DNA of 64,000 bases from Siphonodentalium dalli (lineage: Eukaryota > Mollusca > Scaphopoda > Gadilida > Siphonodentaliidae). Of the stretch, positions 47,881 through 60,259 are shown piece after piece. Made by a program: the position numbers and the translations under genes. The notes under the pieces were generated by a model. That model saw only the letters and a list, made by a program, of their open reading frames with translations. It searched no databases and had not been told where the DNA came from. The stretch is from contig CP136064.1 in NCBI GenBank assembly GCA_032622095.1, positions 254,884,484 to 254,948,483 on the forward strand, read 5' to 3'. Position 1 is the first letter of the stretch; each line of letters begins with the position of its first letter.

Positions 47881-48305
47881 TGAAACGTTACAGTCTTGTT
47901 GGTAAATGAAAAGTAAGAATGTTTCTGTATCATGATATGGAACATTCATAGGATAAGATCAGGAAAACTGAGTAAAATAGTCATTTGAAGCAGCTTGGAT
48001 GGGGTGGGTCCCTATCCCAGAATCGGAAAAAAAATAAAAATTAGGGGGGTGGGTACCCAGAGGGCGGAAAAATAAAAAGCGCCTAGTGTCCGGAAATGTT
48101 TCCTGACCACTCCCCGGCATTTCTCATAATTAATCAAAACACAAACAGCATTATATACAATATATGACTTGCATGACAGCGGAAACATTAATTTTGTTAT
48201 AAATTATTTCGAAATAAGATGTTAACTTAACATACATATTTTGACTATTAACCACAAACTTGTTCAAGTTAACATCCCGCAGGATTCTCTGTCTAACACA
48301 TCCTC

Positions 48306-48520
48306 GGTTAAATACGCACATAATCGGCCTAAATATGTTCATAAATGTGATTACTTGATTCTGAAATAAGCAGATAATCCGTTATTCCATATTATGACGC
48401 GGGCCGCAGTTAAAACATATGTTAAATAGCGTACACATTATAAGTCGTGAGTTGGCTTATTTGTGTTATTGTCCGTACGTAATGAACCTGTAATGAAATC
48501 ATGAGTCGATAATATGACAA
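48306..48520 (-). repeat. Dispersed family B, partial copy
   Basis: Landmarks run taaatacgcacataatcggc, gattacttgattctgaaataa, cgcgggccgcagttaaaac, agcgtacac, ttgtccgtacgtaatgaacc and gtcgataatatga, in the same order as the copy at 16878-17214. Confidence 0.65.
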
Positions 48521-48539
48521 AAATGCACTCAAAAGACTG

Positions 48540-49680
48540 AGACTGAGGCTATCCCCAATTCAGTGCAAGTGAAAAACATGTTGAACTCTGACGCAAATTG
48601 CCGACAGTTATCATAAGGCTCCAATCAGATTCGTAGTCATTTCACCCCGGTCACAAAATGTATGATGCAACAACCCACAAAAGAATTGTCACATGACGGA
48701 TCGCACGGATCTTCCTGAAATTCTAGTGTCAGAGCAAGAACAGGACCTCGGCATTTTTAGACAACCAGTTGAAATTTGATAAAGATCCGAACGAAGTCAT
48801 TCTCAAGTCAAACCGTGTTGTTGGGTACCATTAGAAGATCACTTACTGATAAAGAAAACATTTTTATTGTGCCACTAATAAGATCACCGATCAGCCATAT
48901 TAGAGTATGGAAATCGGGTTCGACATTCACGACTGGTCGAACTTTCGAAAGCACTGGAAGGTGTCCAAATGAGAAATTCAAAGCTCATTCCGAAAATATG
49001 CCAGCTATCATACGGCCAAAAGCTTCGGAAACTGAGTATTATGTCACTAAAATACCGAAGATTGAGAGGAAACTAATAGAAATGTAAACAAATATTAGGG
49101 GATACTATAATATCGATGTTTGTGAGTTGTTTGAAAAAACACTGACACGAGAATGAGAGGGCACACAAATTAGATGCAGACCAATATATGTAACAAAGGC
49201 GTTAGGTTATAACAACCATCAAGGGTACTTATACCTAAGGCAGGTGAATGACGTCATATATTTTTTTTCTATATCCATCAGTGATTGTTCAAGATCGCGG
49301 GTATATATTTTAGAGAAATTGGCACGTGACTTCCGGTTAGCAACCGTGTGGAGATTGCAAAAAACGCGGAATTGGAAATGAAGCATCGCGATAAAAATGA
49401 AAGTAACAACTTCACAACTTACGAAGAATTCACATGTGATTTAAGTCTATTAATTTCATTTTGACCCATTTCGTTGGTCAGCTTAATGAAAACGAATAAT
49501 GAAGAAGTCATGACGAAAATACAGACAAGGTTTTACAATCGACGACACGTCTTATCAATTTGGCATGTCTTCTCCGTCGTGACCACTGCATGCTGTTACA
49601 TAAATTATTATTAGCGTTATGTCGCCGAAAAAAGAAAATTGAGGCACATCATGTGTGGTTGCTACACTACGTGACACATA
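48540..49680. other. No gene recognised
   Basis: A 103-codon plus-strand frame at 48776-49087 has ordinary amino-acid composition but no motif, splice-site support or neighbour that supports it. Confidence 0.35.
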
Positions 49681-49687
49681 CGATTCA

Positions 49688-49798
49688 TATTATGTCTTAA
49701 CAAAACGTGTTATCAACCGGTGGAATAATTTGCCAGAGTTTGTAGTTCAAGCTGAGGATATCAACACATTTAAAGAGCTATTAGATGCACAGCTTTAG
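49688..49798 (+). pseudogene. Tail of a third non-LTR RT
   Basis: The 37-codon frame reads YYVLTKRVINRWNNLPEFVV and ends DINTFKELLDAQL and a natural stop. This is the usual last segment of jockey-group RTs (rVIxxWNxLP, then a short helix). Only the extreme 3' part of the element is present. The following 150 bases up to family R copy 2 are probably its 3' UTR. Confidence 0.75.
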
Positions 49799-49956
49799 GA
49801 TATCATATACCTATCTGAAGAGTGATCACACACGTCTGTTGACACACTTTAAATCTTTTACCGGCCAAAAATCATGCCGACTTATAGCCTAGAACAATTA
49901 TGTTAGTATCATGCCATGTTATATATGTTCCTGGTGATAATAAACTGTCTCGGCTG

Positions 49957-50462
49957 TTAAAGGTACGGTTGGCCTTGGCGGTGGGTATCCTGTGAAAATA
50001 TTTCCACCCGTCCAAAACCGCCACAAACAGAAAGAACAACAAAATGTAGACAGACTTTGTCCGTATACAAATAAGAAATATCGCATAAACAATATGTTAT
50101 GGTCATTTGTTTGACCATTGTTATGTAAACAAAAGCATAAAAAGTTACTTTTCAGGTGTTTGTTTATGTTATGATGGTAAACATAAAGAGCGTTCTTTGT
50201 TGGTGAATACCTGATATGGAACTAATAAAGAGCGTTTATGCCATTTATGTGTGATTAGCCAGTAGCATTGTGCTGTCTTCTGTAACACAATCAGGCTCTT
50301 GCTTATATAGGTAAAATATAGTAGGTCTTTATGATAACATGCTGTTTACGCGATGGTCATGGTATATATGAACGGAACTGTATGCGTTTTAATGTGTTTC
50401 TGTTTACGGTGTTTGGAATAAATATGAATATTTTCGACAATTAAGGCCGCACGTGCCTTTAA
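49957..50462. mobile_element. MITE family R, copy 2 (uninterrupted)
   Basis: 506 bp from TTAAAGGTACGG to GCACGTGCCTTTAA. It aligns with copy 1 through ccgccayaaayagaa, tatgtaaacaaaagca, aagagcgtt, tgattagccagtagc, caggctcttg and gcctttaaa. The point matching the DIRS insertion is near 50280-50290 (cttctgtaacacaatcagg). It provides an in-window empty-site control. Confidence 0.82.
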
Positions 50463-50469
50463 AGTTATG

Positions 50470-51170
50470 TTTCATCTTGTAATGGTGGCAATTTATAGTG
50501 TTCGGACTCCGGAGTGAAACTATTCCACATTGCATGAAGTTTGTGTGATGACATATCCGGCATTCAAAAGACTTAACCAAACCTGTATATATTCAATCCA
50601 AAGATCATTACGTGATTATTGTGGATTATACATTCCAAATATGTTTGGCTTTCGTTCAGTGTATTTTCATTCACCCGGCCCTCCCGACAAACCATAAATT
50701 ATTCAATCGAAAGTGTTTGGGCCCCACCCATGCAGTACATCCCTCGCTGGCCGCTACTAACGGTACGATCCGTCTTTAAACTTCCCGAGTGACTTGTGCG
50801 ATAATTATCATGTGTGTATTGTTAGAATTTCACACTCCGATCTCCTTTCAGCTAACTATCCAATTAATGTCAATTTCTGTGTGATGTTTAGTTCAAGTCT
50901 ATATTTTTGACCGTCGAAATACAGATTCATACAATAAATATTGTTCATCAATTGGAGAAATTTTATCGACCGAGTCGTGTGAACTGGTTTATAAGACCTT
51001 TCACAAGACATTCGTCCGACATCATAGAAGTTAAATCCGTACGATTCGTCCTTGTACATGGATGTTGCATGTATAGCGTTTCTATCCTTGGGTTGAATGG
51101 TAGGTCTCTGAAGTGAACATTGGGTTTTAATTTCACGATCATCTGAAGATACGTGTTATATGGAGCGCCA
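50470..51170. other. No gene recognised
   Basis: Nothing above background was seen. Confidence 0.4.
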
Positions 51171-51175
51171 TTGAA

Positions 51176-51693
51176 TTATGCTCCTTCATTCTCCTGCCAA
51201 CCCCTTGATCGGAGGAACTCAACAGCGTGCACACCCTCACTGATTTTCATCTGAATTTCATCACAGCCATTAGGGTTGTTATAAAGGCCATTTGTTCCTA
51301 GTTTAATTGTCACCTTCTTCTTCTTCACTTCCTTAGCCGCTTTTACTTTCGAATTAGCACCCGAGTATTGGACGATTTTCACAACCGGTCTGTATAACTT
51401 CAGCACTGCAGTTACTCGCTCCAAGAATGACACTCTTAACAACCCAGTACTGTTCACTAAATTCATCTTTCACACATCTTCATCATCCTTATCCTTTTTA
51501 TATATTCATTCTCATCTGCACCATCTTGTGGCGCAGTCACGTTCACCTTCTTTTGTCTTGCTGTCATTAGCGCTTGCACCGCTTTCAATTTCCTCCTTCT
51601 TTTCTTCGGTATTGTCGGTGGCAGCATCTGTCTTCGGTTACTTGCACCGCCATTGGTTAAGTTTATGAGGTCTCCCACATCGGTTCCTTGCAC
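51176..51693 (-). CDS. Unrecognised Lys-rich open frame in two overlapping parts
   Basis: Two minus-strand frames meet at an ATGA overlap (51463-51466). The first is basic (PKKRRRKLKAVQALMTARQK) with a short acidic end. The second is mixed, with KEVKKKKVTIKLGTN, IQMKISEGVHAVEFL and a natural stop. Just upstream a 36-46 bp segment encoding INLTNGGAS is tandemly repeated (51655-51729). A single-base shift may have split one gene, or this may be chance. I recognise no family, and there is no splice-site or promoter support. Confidence 0.25.
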
Positions 51694-51729
51694 CGCTATT
51701 GGTTAAGTTTATGAGGTCTCTCACAGGCA

Positions 51730-53090
51730 TATGTGATTGTTGAAACCATAAACACTCAATTATATAACTTGTGCAGCGGAGATAGAGTTGGAGACGAATA
51801 CCATTATATCATGAACTAGCAGGGTTACCCGGCGTTGCCCAGGTTAATGTATGCTGTGGATATTTGTTGGGAATAGAGAATGCTCTTGCTTAAAGTGTTA
51901 TACGTTTTCTCATAAATTGTATATTCAAATAGCAGCACAAAACATGATTATTACAGTCATGGAATATAAGTAGTGGCTCACCTTGTCAATTGTCATTCTG
52001 TTTATCGCGATTAATCCGTTCCACCAATAATGATGTATTTATTTATTTACAACTGCGTATACATTAGACGTTATGATATGACACATGAACATCATAAACA
52101 CATTAGTTCGATAAAAGATGATAATTGGGTTTTACATATTGAGATGTATCAATCAATCTAGTGGGTTGGACTAAGACTCGAGGACACCTGGCTATCATAT
52201 CTCCATGAAGATACAGATGTTTCAAAGAAATTTCCAGGTGCTCCTCTGTTCATGGTGCTATATAATGGCTAAATATTCTTAGTTTAAACGAAATGTTGCT
52301 GCGCACATATATCAGCTACATGTGCCAGGCACAGAGCGACTTTTTGTGTTGTTTATGTCAGTCGATGAGTCAGTTCTAAAACCCTTGTCAGATGTCAGTA
52401 TTGGTAGGATCCCGAACAGTCTTGTGCTACTAACTGCATTTTCTTGTATATCAGAAGAAACTATATTTGACTGCACACTGTGACCACTATTCTTGAACAG
52501 GCCTTCCATATCTCTTGACAAATTGTAACTTTTTGTGGAAACTGTATTGAATGGAACAGACTAAATTTTGTTATAATATATATGCAATCCTCTGACGGTT
52601 CGAGGTCTCTCAGTTTGCACGAATATATGTATCTCTTCAATAGAATGATAAATATACGTTTAATGCTTCTTCTAGTTATATATTTTTGCTAGCTCATTGT
52701 GTGAATGCCTTGATTGTCATTCCCATATAAATATGACTGTTAAGAAGATATATTTGTTCAAGTGACTTATGTGGGTCACCATATGTCGGAATTGTGAAAT
52801 GTGAACGCCCAACTGCTTAAAATGATATGGAGATGGCCTGGTGACTGTATATAAATCATATGTGGATATCGGCGAATAGCAATCTTATCAATGATAGTGC
52901 ATATCTGCTCGCCATCCGTGACGCAAACGACACCAAATGTGATTTAATTCATGGTATATCATTAGAGAAAAACGTGTATGAATTTGGTGGAATTTGGTTT
53001 ATTAAATCAATTGTTGATGCAACGCTGACTCGAACAACGCCATATTGCGAAGGTGATTATGTATTCGTTTGGTGGAAATCAGCGACAAAA
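51730..53090. other. No gene recognised
   Basis: Short frames only. From about 52860 the sequence begins to resemble the array that follows. Confidence 0.4.
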
Positions 53091-53094
53091 CTAT

Positions 53095-54590
53095 TTCACC
53101 ATATTTTTTTAATTTCCCCTCCCACCAATAGCGTCATTTTAGAAAATATTAACCTGCACCATTATCTTCCTTGTAAAAAGTTACCCCTCTTAGAACGCCT
53201 TGGTGCCATCTCGATTGTACCGCGTGAAGTTATATATAGAACGCACACAGACAGACAAAAAGACAGACAGACAGCACGATTTTTGTATCAGTTTTTGTGA
53301 CCCCCCCCCCCCCCCGTCCCTATTTCTGACTCAAGCTGAACCCACTAAGACTCATTAGAGATTAGAGATGCATATATATGAAATTGGTGAAAATTGGCGA
53401 GTATCCAAATTCGTATCAAATTTGAGGTCCCCATATCTTTCACCCATAGGGTACCAATTTGGTGTATCTAAACCACACGATAAGATTCCTCGTATCACGG
53501 AGAAGAATATGTATCAATCTGGTGGAAATCGGCACTAAACATATAGATATAATTTTTTGTGTCCCTCTCATCTCTATACACCACTGATTCGAATGGCCCC
53601 ACTTTTGACATCCTTAAACCACACGATTACACTCCTGATATCATGGAGATGATTGTTTATAAATTTGGTGATAATCGGCGACTAAATAATTTTGTTATCA
53701 AATTTGGTGTCAATCCCTCCCCTCTCCATCTCTCACCCAAACAGCACTACTATGGCGTCTTTAAATCACGATTAGATTCCTCGTATCATGGATAAGAACG
53801 TGTATCAATTTGGTGGAAATTGGCGCTAAAAAAATTGTGCATCAATTTGTGTGCCCCTGTCCCTTTCAATGCAACCCTGACTCGAATGAGGCCACATTTG
53901 ACAGATAAAAGCCACACCATTAGACTCCTCATACCATGGGGATGATTTCGTATAAGTGTGGCGGCAATCGGCGACTTATTATCAAATTTAGTGCCCACCC
54001 CCTCCAAATCTCTCAATCCAAAAACAACAATTTGGCGTTGTTAAATCGCACAATTAGATTCCTTGTATCACGAAGAAGAATATATATCAATTTGGTGAAA
54101 ATCGGCGCTAAAATTAGTTTTATTAATTTTGGTGCCCCTCTCCTCTTCCGTTCATCCCTGACTCAAACGACGCCACTTTTGACATATTTAAACCACAACG
54201 TTGGATTCTTCATATCATGGGGATGATTATATGTAAGTTTCGTGGCAATCAGCGACAGAACAAAAATCTGCCCCCCCCCCCCCTTCCGGTCACCCCTGAC
54301 GCGAACGGCGCGACTTTTGCCATATTTAAACCACGCCATTAGATTCCTCATATTATGGGGATGATTACATATAAGTTTGGTTGCAATCGGCGACAATGTT
54401 TTTTCTGCCCCCTCCCCCCTTTTCTGCCCCTGACAAAAACGGCGTCACTTTAGAAAATTCTAACCCCGACCATTATCTTTCTCGTAAAAAGCTACTCCTA
54501 GTAGACCCATTTGGCATCATCTAGATGGTCCCCTGTGAATTTCTATAGAACACAGACAGACAGACAGACAGACAGACATACAGACATTCG
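53095..54590 (+). repeat. Tandem array of about 120-130 bp units ending in (ACAG)n
   Basis: About nine degenerate units share a ctgactcgaacggcgccact-like start, gacatatttaaaccacac, attagattcctc, atatcatggggatgatt and gtggcaatcggcga. The array (about 53330-54405) is bracketed by two copies of a terminal module (acggcgtcactttagaaaat-like, ccattatctttcttgtaaaa-like, tatatagaacgcacac-like) that both end in an ACAG microsatellite, at 53246-53275 and 54546-54590. C-rich runs occur at 53298-53315 and 54271-54283. Open frames in it are periodic artefacts. Confidence 0.75.
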
Positions 54591-55340
54591 CAAATATAGA
54601 TATAGATTGTGACGTTATATATTCACTGAGAAGACGATTCACACCTTTGTCGTTAACAAGTTCCCCCAACTTGATACATGTTAAGATCATCATGGGAACA
54701 CAAGACGCTGTTTTAATACACAAAATGTGTGATTTTATCAGAAACATAGATCAACTAACGCCAACACAAAGGAATACAATACAGTAATGTTTATATAATT
54801 AATGACCGTCATCGTCATATATTGTATATGTTATATTATTTGTGACCTCTACGACTTGTCAATTTGGTTACCCATTGAGAGTGAATAAAGAATTGAATTG
54901 AATTGACTACATCGACAGCTGGCGTGGGTTCCACAGTCGATCAAGCTGTGCAGATATCTGATTAGTTATTGTTCTATCGGTGTTGGCTTCTCTATGGCCA
55001 CCACACCATTAATGAGATGATTGGAAGCGCGCGGCGGCTGATTTATGTCCGGTCTGAATGACATCGTTAGCTTACCGGTATATATGTTCATCCACTGACC
55101 AAAAGCAGGAACATTTTCGATGTTTTTAGCATCAAAACAACCAATTTCACATTATACATGCATACTTGTTGGAATACTCACATAGCTGGACAAATTTAAC
55201 CTGTTTGTCACAAACTTTCCAATTGTTGAGAATATATTGGACACTCCAACACCCTGGCCTTGCGTCCCTGCATATGACTTCTAGTAATAGTATCCTACAC
55301 CACTGGGAAAGGTATAAAGATACGAAATCACGTGAATAAT

Positions 55341-56070
55341 ATGAAAAAAATATACTAAAGCAAAAGATAAAGTTAGAGAATCACCAACTCCTAGAGACTG
55401 TTGGCATCTTATGAATAATTTATTTAATAAGAAAAATTCAGCAACCATCCCGCCAGTATACGACAAATCGGTAAGAGATAGTGGCCACGCCGAGACCAAC
55501 ACTTGTTGATTTGGAGAAAGCGAAATTCTAATTAAGTTTCATATTACATTCAACATTAGAGAGTAAAGACAGAGCAGGCCCCCGTTATTTAAACCTCGCT
55601 GCTTAAACACGAGAACGGAAAGTATCAAGAGAAAACATAACAAGTATCAAGACCCTCAAATTGAAAAAGCCCATGGACATGATGGAATAAGTGCGCCAAT
55701 GGTATTAAACACTGCCAAAACCATTGCATCGCCTCTGCTGATCTTACTTGAGCTCTCACTTAAGCAATGTAAATTCCAAACTGATTTGGTGTTACGTTGG
55801 CAATGTTTCAATATATAAAAAAGGCAGTAAAATCAGGTAAAATGGTAAAAATAAATATAGACCTATAACCCTACTACCTTGCTAGGCCAAAATATATGAA
55901 CATGTGGTTTTAAATTATCTGAGCACTTTCTGTTTTGATTACAAATTCCTATACCACCACCAATCTGGTTTTCTACCTGGGCACAGTACCTCATACCAAC
56001 TGACCAGTGTATTCCACAACCTGTGCCAGACTCTCGAAAACGGCATGTATACTTGTTCCGTGTTTTGTGA
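55341..56070 (+). pseudogene. Decayed non-LTR RT fragment (linker to RT block 2)
   Basis: Reading in three frames gives a linker segment (CWHLMNNLFNKKNSATIPP), then AHGHDGISAPMVLN (equivalent to the K-x-G-x-DGI block), SLKQCKFQTDL, YKKGSK, YRPITLLP and YHHQSGFLPGHSTSYQL. These are the first blocks of a CR1/jockey-type RT in correct order. The catalytic Asp blocks are missing and there are many stops and shifts. It is older than the element at 28449 and different from it. Confidence 0.75.
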
Positions 56071-56079
56071 AATTTTAGG

Positions 56080-57730
56080 TGAAATTTTGTGATTTTATCT
56101 TACAGTATATAAACAAACAAACATCAGGCTTAGACATTTTATGTTGGAATCGATCTCGGAATCGGCTTACATGCTGTAGCATATGCCTGTTTAGGTACGT
56201 TGTTCGCTCGCTGGGTGGATTTAAGATTAGGGAAGTAACTTCTCTGAAATTCATCAATATATTTTTTGTGTGTGTGAAATTGGACCTAACTGGCTTCTCA
56301 ATAACCTGGAATATTGTCAGCACTGTGTGGATTATGGTTGTACATGGACGGGACAAGATGATATATAACCTCCGAAAAAATAACGGGCGTTAACATTATT
56401 GAAAGCAGCAATTTTCGGTGAATTGAGACAGACAAAGTTCAAAAGTCATTGAGTGCAGTGTGGATACATGTTACATGCACGACAGTATTGTGAATTACAA
56501 AAGACAGATACTTAAGTTTCACATCATTATAAACCGCCCAATTAACTCACAAGAGTCAACCACTGGTGACTATGATTACGAGACATACAATTCTGTAGAA
56601 ATTAGTCAGAGTTATGACGTCACAGATCAGTCATGACTCATGAGTCAGTAACAAGTTTGATGGCTACAACGTACAAGTACCTGTGCAAAGGACGATGGAT
56701 CATATTCTTCACTTTTTATCGAAACGTTATTTAAGAACCATGTCGCCTTGACATGTCGACCAGTTACGGAGTCTGCTATTCTTTTGATCGAAACGCCTGT
56801 GATGCTGTGATTTTGTTCTGATATATTTATGGAATGGTGGATAGTCTCGGAGATACAGATCCAATTCTGGGACACATGTTATAACTGAATCAATCGCAAG
56901 CTTTTAGTAACGTACTACAGCTATGCTCTAATTAATCATCCCCCTTTAACAAGGTTGTAGGGCGTTAATGACACCGGTTATACCATACCGCCGTTCAACC
57001 ATGGTCAAGTGGTTGATATGTGGCAACCGCAGATAATCTTTATACAGTCTTATTAAAAATATTTTGCGACAACTGTACTCTGCATTAATTTTTCACATGG
57101 ACACCTTGTAAACACCCAGTCCAGCTTTTCATCAGCGCCATGCACCATATTAACTATACACAAAACAATATTTCAATTAATAATTTGTTTACGGTTTAAT
57201 TAACATTCAAAGTTGGTCACTGACTGACATTTGCAACTACTGGTAATATCGGTGGCCAATGTCGTTAAGGGGGGTCAATTAGAGCGTAGCTGTATACATA
57301 CATGAACATGTAGACCAACACAATGTCCAGATGCTTCATGTTCTTATCAAAACATGTCTGGCTACATGTGTGGTTATCATTCTGAGCGATTCGGCCATTT
57401 CCGCTTCGCTAGGAAATAACCTCATCCATAACTGGAAACCATATTAGCGAAATTCTACATTATATGGCTCCGGTGATCAGGCAATGCCATTGACTTGTTG
57501 GCGCATAGATGCGAATGGAAAATAATTTATTAACTATGGCTTTATCAAACTTTATCATATATTAAATACATTAAACTCTCTTTGTGTTACATGTATCTTA
57601 GTATTTGTTCATTTACTGATACAGCGCATTGGAAGTGTACGATAAGCAAAACACTGAACACCGTGGCAATTTTTTTGGGAGAGTGATAATAATTCTGGTA
57701 ACCCATTCAACATCTCCTTGTAGCGAGGAC
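56080..57730. other. No gene recognised
   Basis: Short frames on both strands near 56080-56390 and 56645-56875 show no motif. Confidence 0.4.
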
Positions 57731-57739
57731 TAGTGAGCG

Positions 57740-59100
57740 CTATAGCGGTATTTTTCAAACAACAGTTTTAATTAACCAAAGTTAATGGTCTCCCCATTTT
57801 TGAGTATTTTGCTTATCGCACACTATTTACAAAGGTTTGGGAGTTATCGCAAAGATTTGCTCCCCTGGCTGTGAATGACCAATCGGTCTATTTTAGCATG
57901 TCCGGGCAATTATAGAATGATAGGTTGTTCACTCAGACCTGTTTAAGATGTCTGATTTATAATGTTCACAGAAGCCCATTATCGGAAAAAAGCCTTTGCG
58001 ACAAATCTCAAACATCTTTGCGATAAATCGCAAAATATAATCACCCAGTACGTAGTCTGAGAGTTATCGTAAAGATGTTTGAGATTTATCTTTAAGGTTT
58101 GTGTGTTATCGCAAAGGTGTTTGTGATTTATCGCAAAGGTTTGCTCCCTCATCACTCATGCATCTGGCTGTGAATGACTGATCGGCCTATTTTAGTCCGA
58201 CCGGGCATAGATTGATAGGTTGTTCACTCAGATCTGTTTAAGATGTCTGATTTATAATATTCACAGAAGACCATTAGTGCCAAAAAACCTTTGCGACAAA
58301 TCTCAAACATCTTTGCGATAAATCAAAAAAATTATTCACACAGTACGTAGTCAGATTTATTGTAAAGATGTTTGAGATTTATCGTAATGGTTTGCGTGTT
58401 ATCGCGAAGGTGTTTGTGATTTTTCGCAAAGATTTGCTCCTCTCACCATTCTTGCATCTGGCTGTGAATGACTGATCGGTCTATTTTAGCCCGACCGTTG
58501 CTAATTGATAAGTTGTTCACGGAGACCTGTTTAAGATGGCTGATTTATAATGTTTACACACAAATTAAGAAATTTTTAGCACAAAAAAAGTTTGCCACAA
58601 ATTTCAAACATGTTTGCGATAAATCGCAATATATAATCACCCAGTACGCAGTCTGAGAGTCATCGTAAAGATGTTTGAGATTTATCGTAAAAGGTTTGCG
58701 AGTTATCGCAAAGGTGTTTGTAATTTTCGCAAAGTTGTTTTATGATTTATCGCGAAGGTTTGCTCGCCTTATCCGACATGCATGCTGGCTGTCAAAGAAC
58801 GATCGGTCTATTTTAGCCCAACCATGCTATTATAGATCGATTGGTGGTCTACCCAGACCTGTTGAAGATGTCGGATTATATTTATATTTATACGGTCCAA
58901 GCCAATGCATGAAAATATATCTGCGATAAATCACAAACCATTGCGATTAATCGCAAACCTTTTGTAATAAATCGAAAACCTTTACACTAAATCGCATATA
59001 CCGGTACTCAAAGGTTTGCGATTTATTGCAAGGTAGATTTTTTATTTATCGGGCTATTCTAGATCGATTGGTGTTTCATCCAGACAAGTTTCAAGATGTT
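57740..59100 (+). repeat. Tandem array of about 295-bp units rich in TTTGCGAT / ATCGCAAA
   Basis: The block ggctgtgaatgactgatcgg, ctattttagcccgaccg occurs near 57868, 58163, 58458 and (degenerate) 58787. It is followed by ttgttcactcagacctgttt, aagatgtctgatttataatg and then a stretch packed with TTTGCGATAAATCGCAAA-like palindromes on both strands. The first two intervals are almost exactly 295 bp. About twenty copies of the octamer or one-off versions occur within 1.3 kb. Confidence 0.8.
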
Positions 59101-59439
59101 TGATTTATGTTTACCTAATATTATTGCACACAAATTAAGAAATTATTTTTGGACATTCAGACCAATATTACTCCACATGCAGGAAACGGGGAATCCTGAA
59201 ATCGAGATATTAAACTTTGATTTAAGTACAAAATCACGATCAAGGTTCTATACTAATAAAAGTAATGCATGTATAATTCGGATTATTTCATTATCACTAT
59301 GCAATGGAGTGGTTTTGTACTTTATTCAATGTTTAAACGCCATAGCAACATTGGAATCTAACATGCCGCTTTGTTAAATTTGCTGTCGGCCATGTTTCGC
59401 AATTTCGAGTGCTTGGTATCTGGGCAGGTTCTCCGCTAA

Positions 59440-59765
59440 GTACCTATATGCTTGGTTCTCTGAAGTACCACATTGCTAGGTATTATGCATAGTACCTAAA
59501 TACTTCAAGAGTACCTGTCTTTATATTCGGTAATATAATGGGTGTGTCAAGAAAGCGTGTATTTCTTGCACTTCATATCGTGTGCGTCATGGCTTAGGTG
59601 ACACAAAAGCGGAGTAGGTATTATATGCACAATGCCCGGATAGAACCTAAATATTTAGCAGGTAATCCAGAGTACCTAAGCTTTTGGTACTCCAGAGTAC
59701 CAAAAAGTTGGTACTCCCCCTGGGACAAAGCTTAGTACCTACGTAGGTACTCTGATGTACCTATT
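59440..59765. repeat. GGTACT/AGTACC-rich stretch
   Basis: The hexamer GGTACT or its complement, or one-base variants, occurs more than a dozen times in about 325 bases, in both orientations (for example agagtacctaagcttttggt and agtacctacgtaggtactct). Several short inverted repeats result. The function is unknown. Confidence 0.6.
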
Positions 59766-59779
59766 TTTTAAAGAGTGTA

Positions 59780-60165
59780 AGACGTGCGTTGTAAGTTTTA
59801 ATCGAGAGGTGAGCTACAGTTATTCCCTAAATAATCGACTCATTAACCACAGCAGCATTATGAGTAACTTTTCAGGATTTAGTCTGAAATATAGCTTGTT
59901 GCGATTCATCGGAAAGCTCACAGTGAGAACTCTCCGATGAATGGCAACAAGCCATATTTCCAACTAAATCCTGGAAAGTTACCCATAATTCTGCTCTAGT
60001 TAAGGAGTCGATTATTTACGGCAATACTGTAACTATTGGTAGGTATGTAGATTCACCACATGAAATACACGTGCGGTGTAAGTTTTAATCGAGAGGTGAG
60101 GTAACTATTAGTAGTCATGTATATTCACCACAAGAAATACACGTGCGCTGTAAGTGTGTACCTTC
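59780..60165 (+). repeat. Three tandem units of about 78 bp, one carrying a MITE
   Basis: Units share attcaccacaagaaatacac, gtgcggtgtaag and ttttaatcgagaggtgag. The first unit is interrupted at gagcTA by family H copy 2; the second unit shows the uninterrupted gaggtaactattagtag. The third runs into the dispersed repeat also found at 155-345. Confidence 0.75.
59817..60029. mobile_element. Hairpin MITE family H, copy 2 (uninterrupted)
   Basis: 213 bp from CAGTTATTCCCTAAATAATC to TTTACGGCAATACTG, flanked by TA at 59815-59816 and 60030-60031. The long hairpin arms (aaccacagcagcattatgag, gtaacttttcaggatttagt and their inverse) match copy 1 at 5575. It is non-coding. Confidence 0.87.
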
Positions 60166-60259
60166 ATATAATGCGAATACAGGAACTAAAAATCCTACGC
60201 GAATCAGCCAACATGAAAACATCCAAACATATCCTGCTAAAATTTCTTAAATACTAAGT

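Noticed and set aside
52860-53300. 146-codon plus-strand frame
   Set aside because: It runs through the degenerate units and terminal module of the 53-54.6 kb array, including the ACAG microsatellite.
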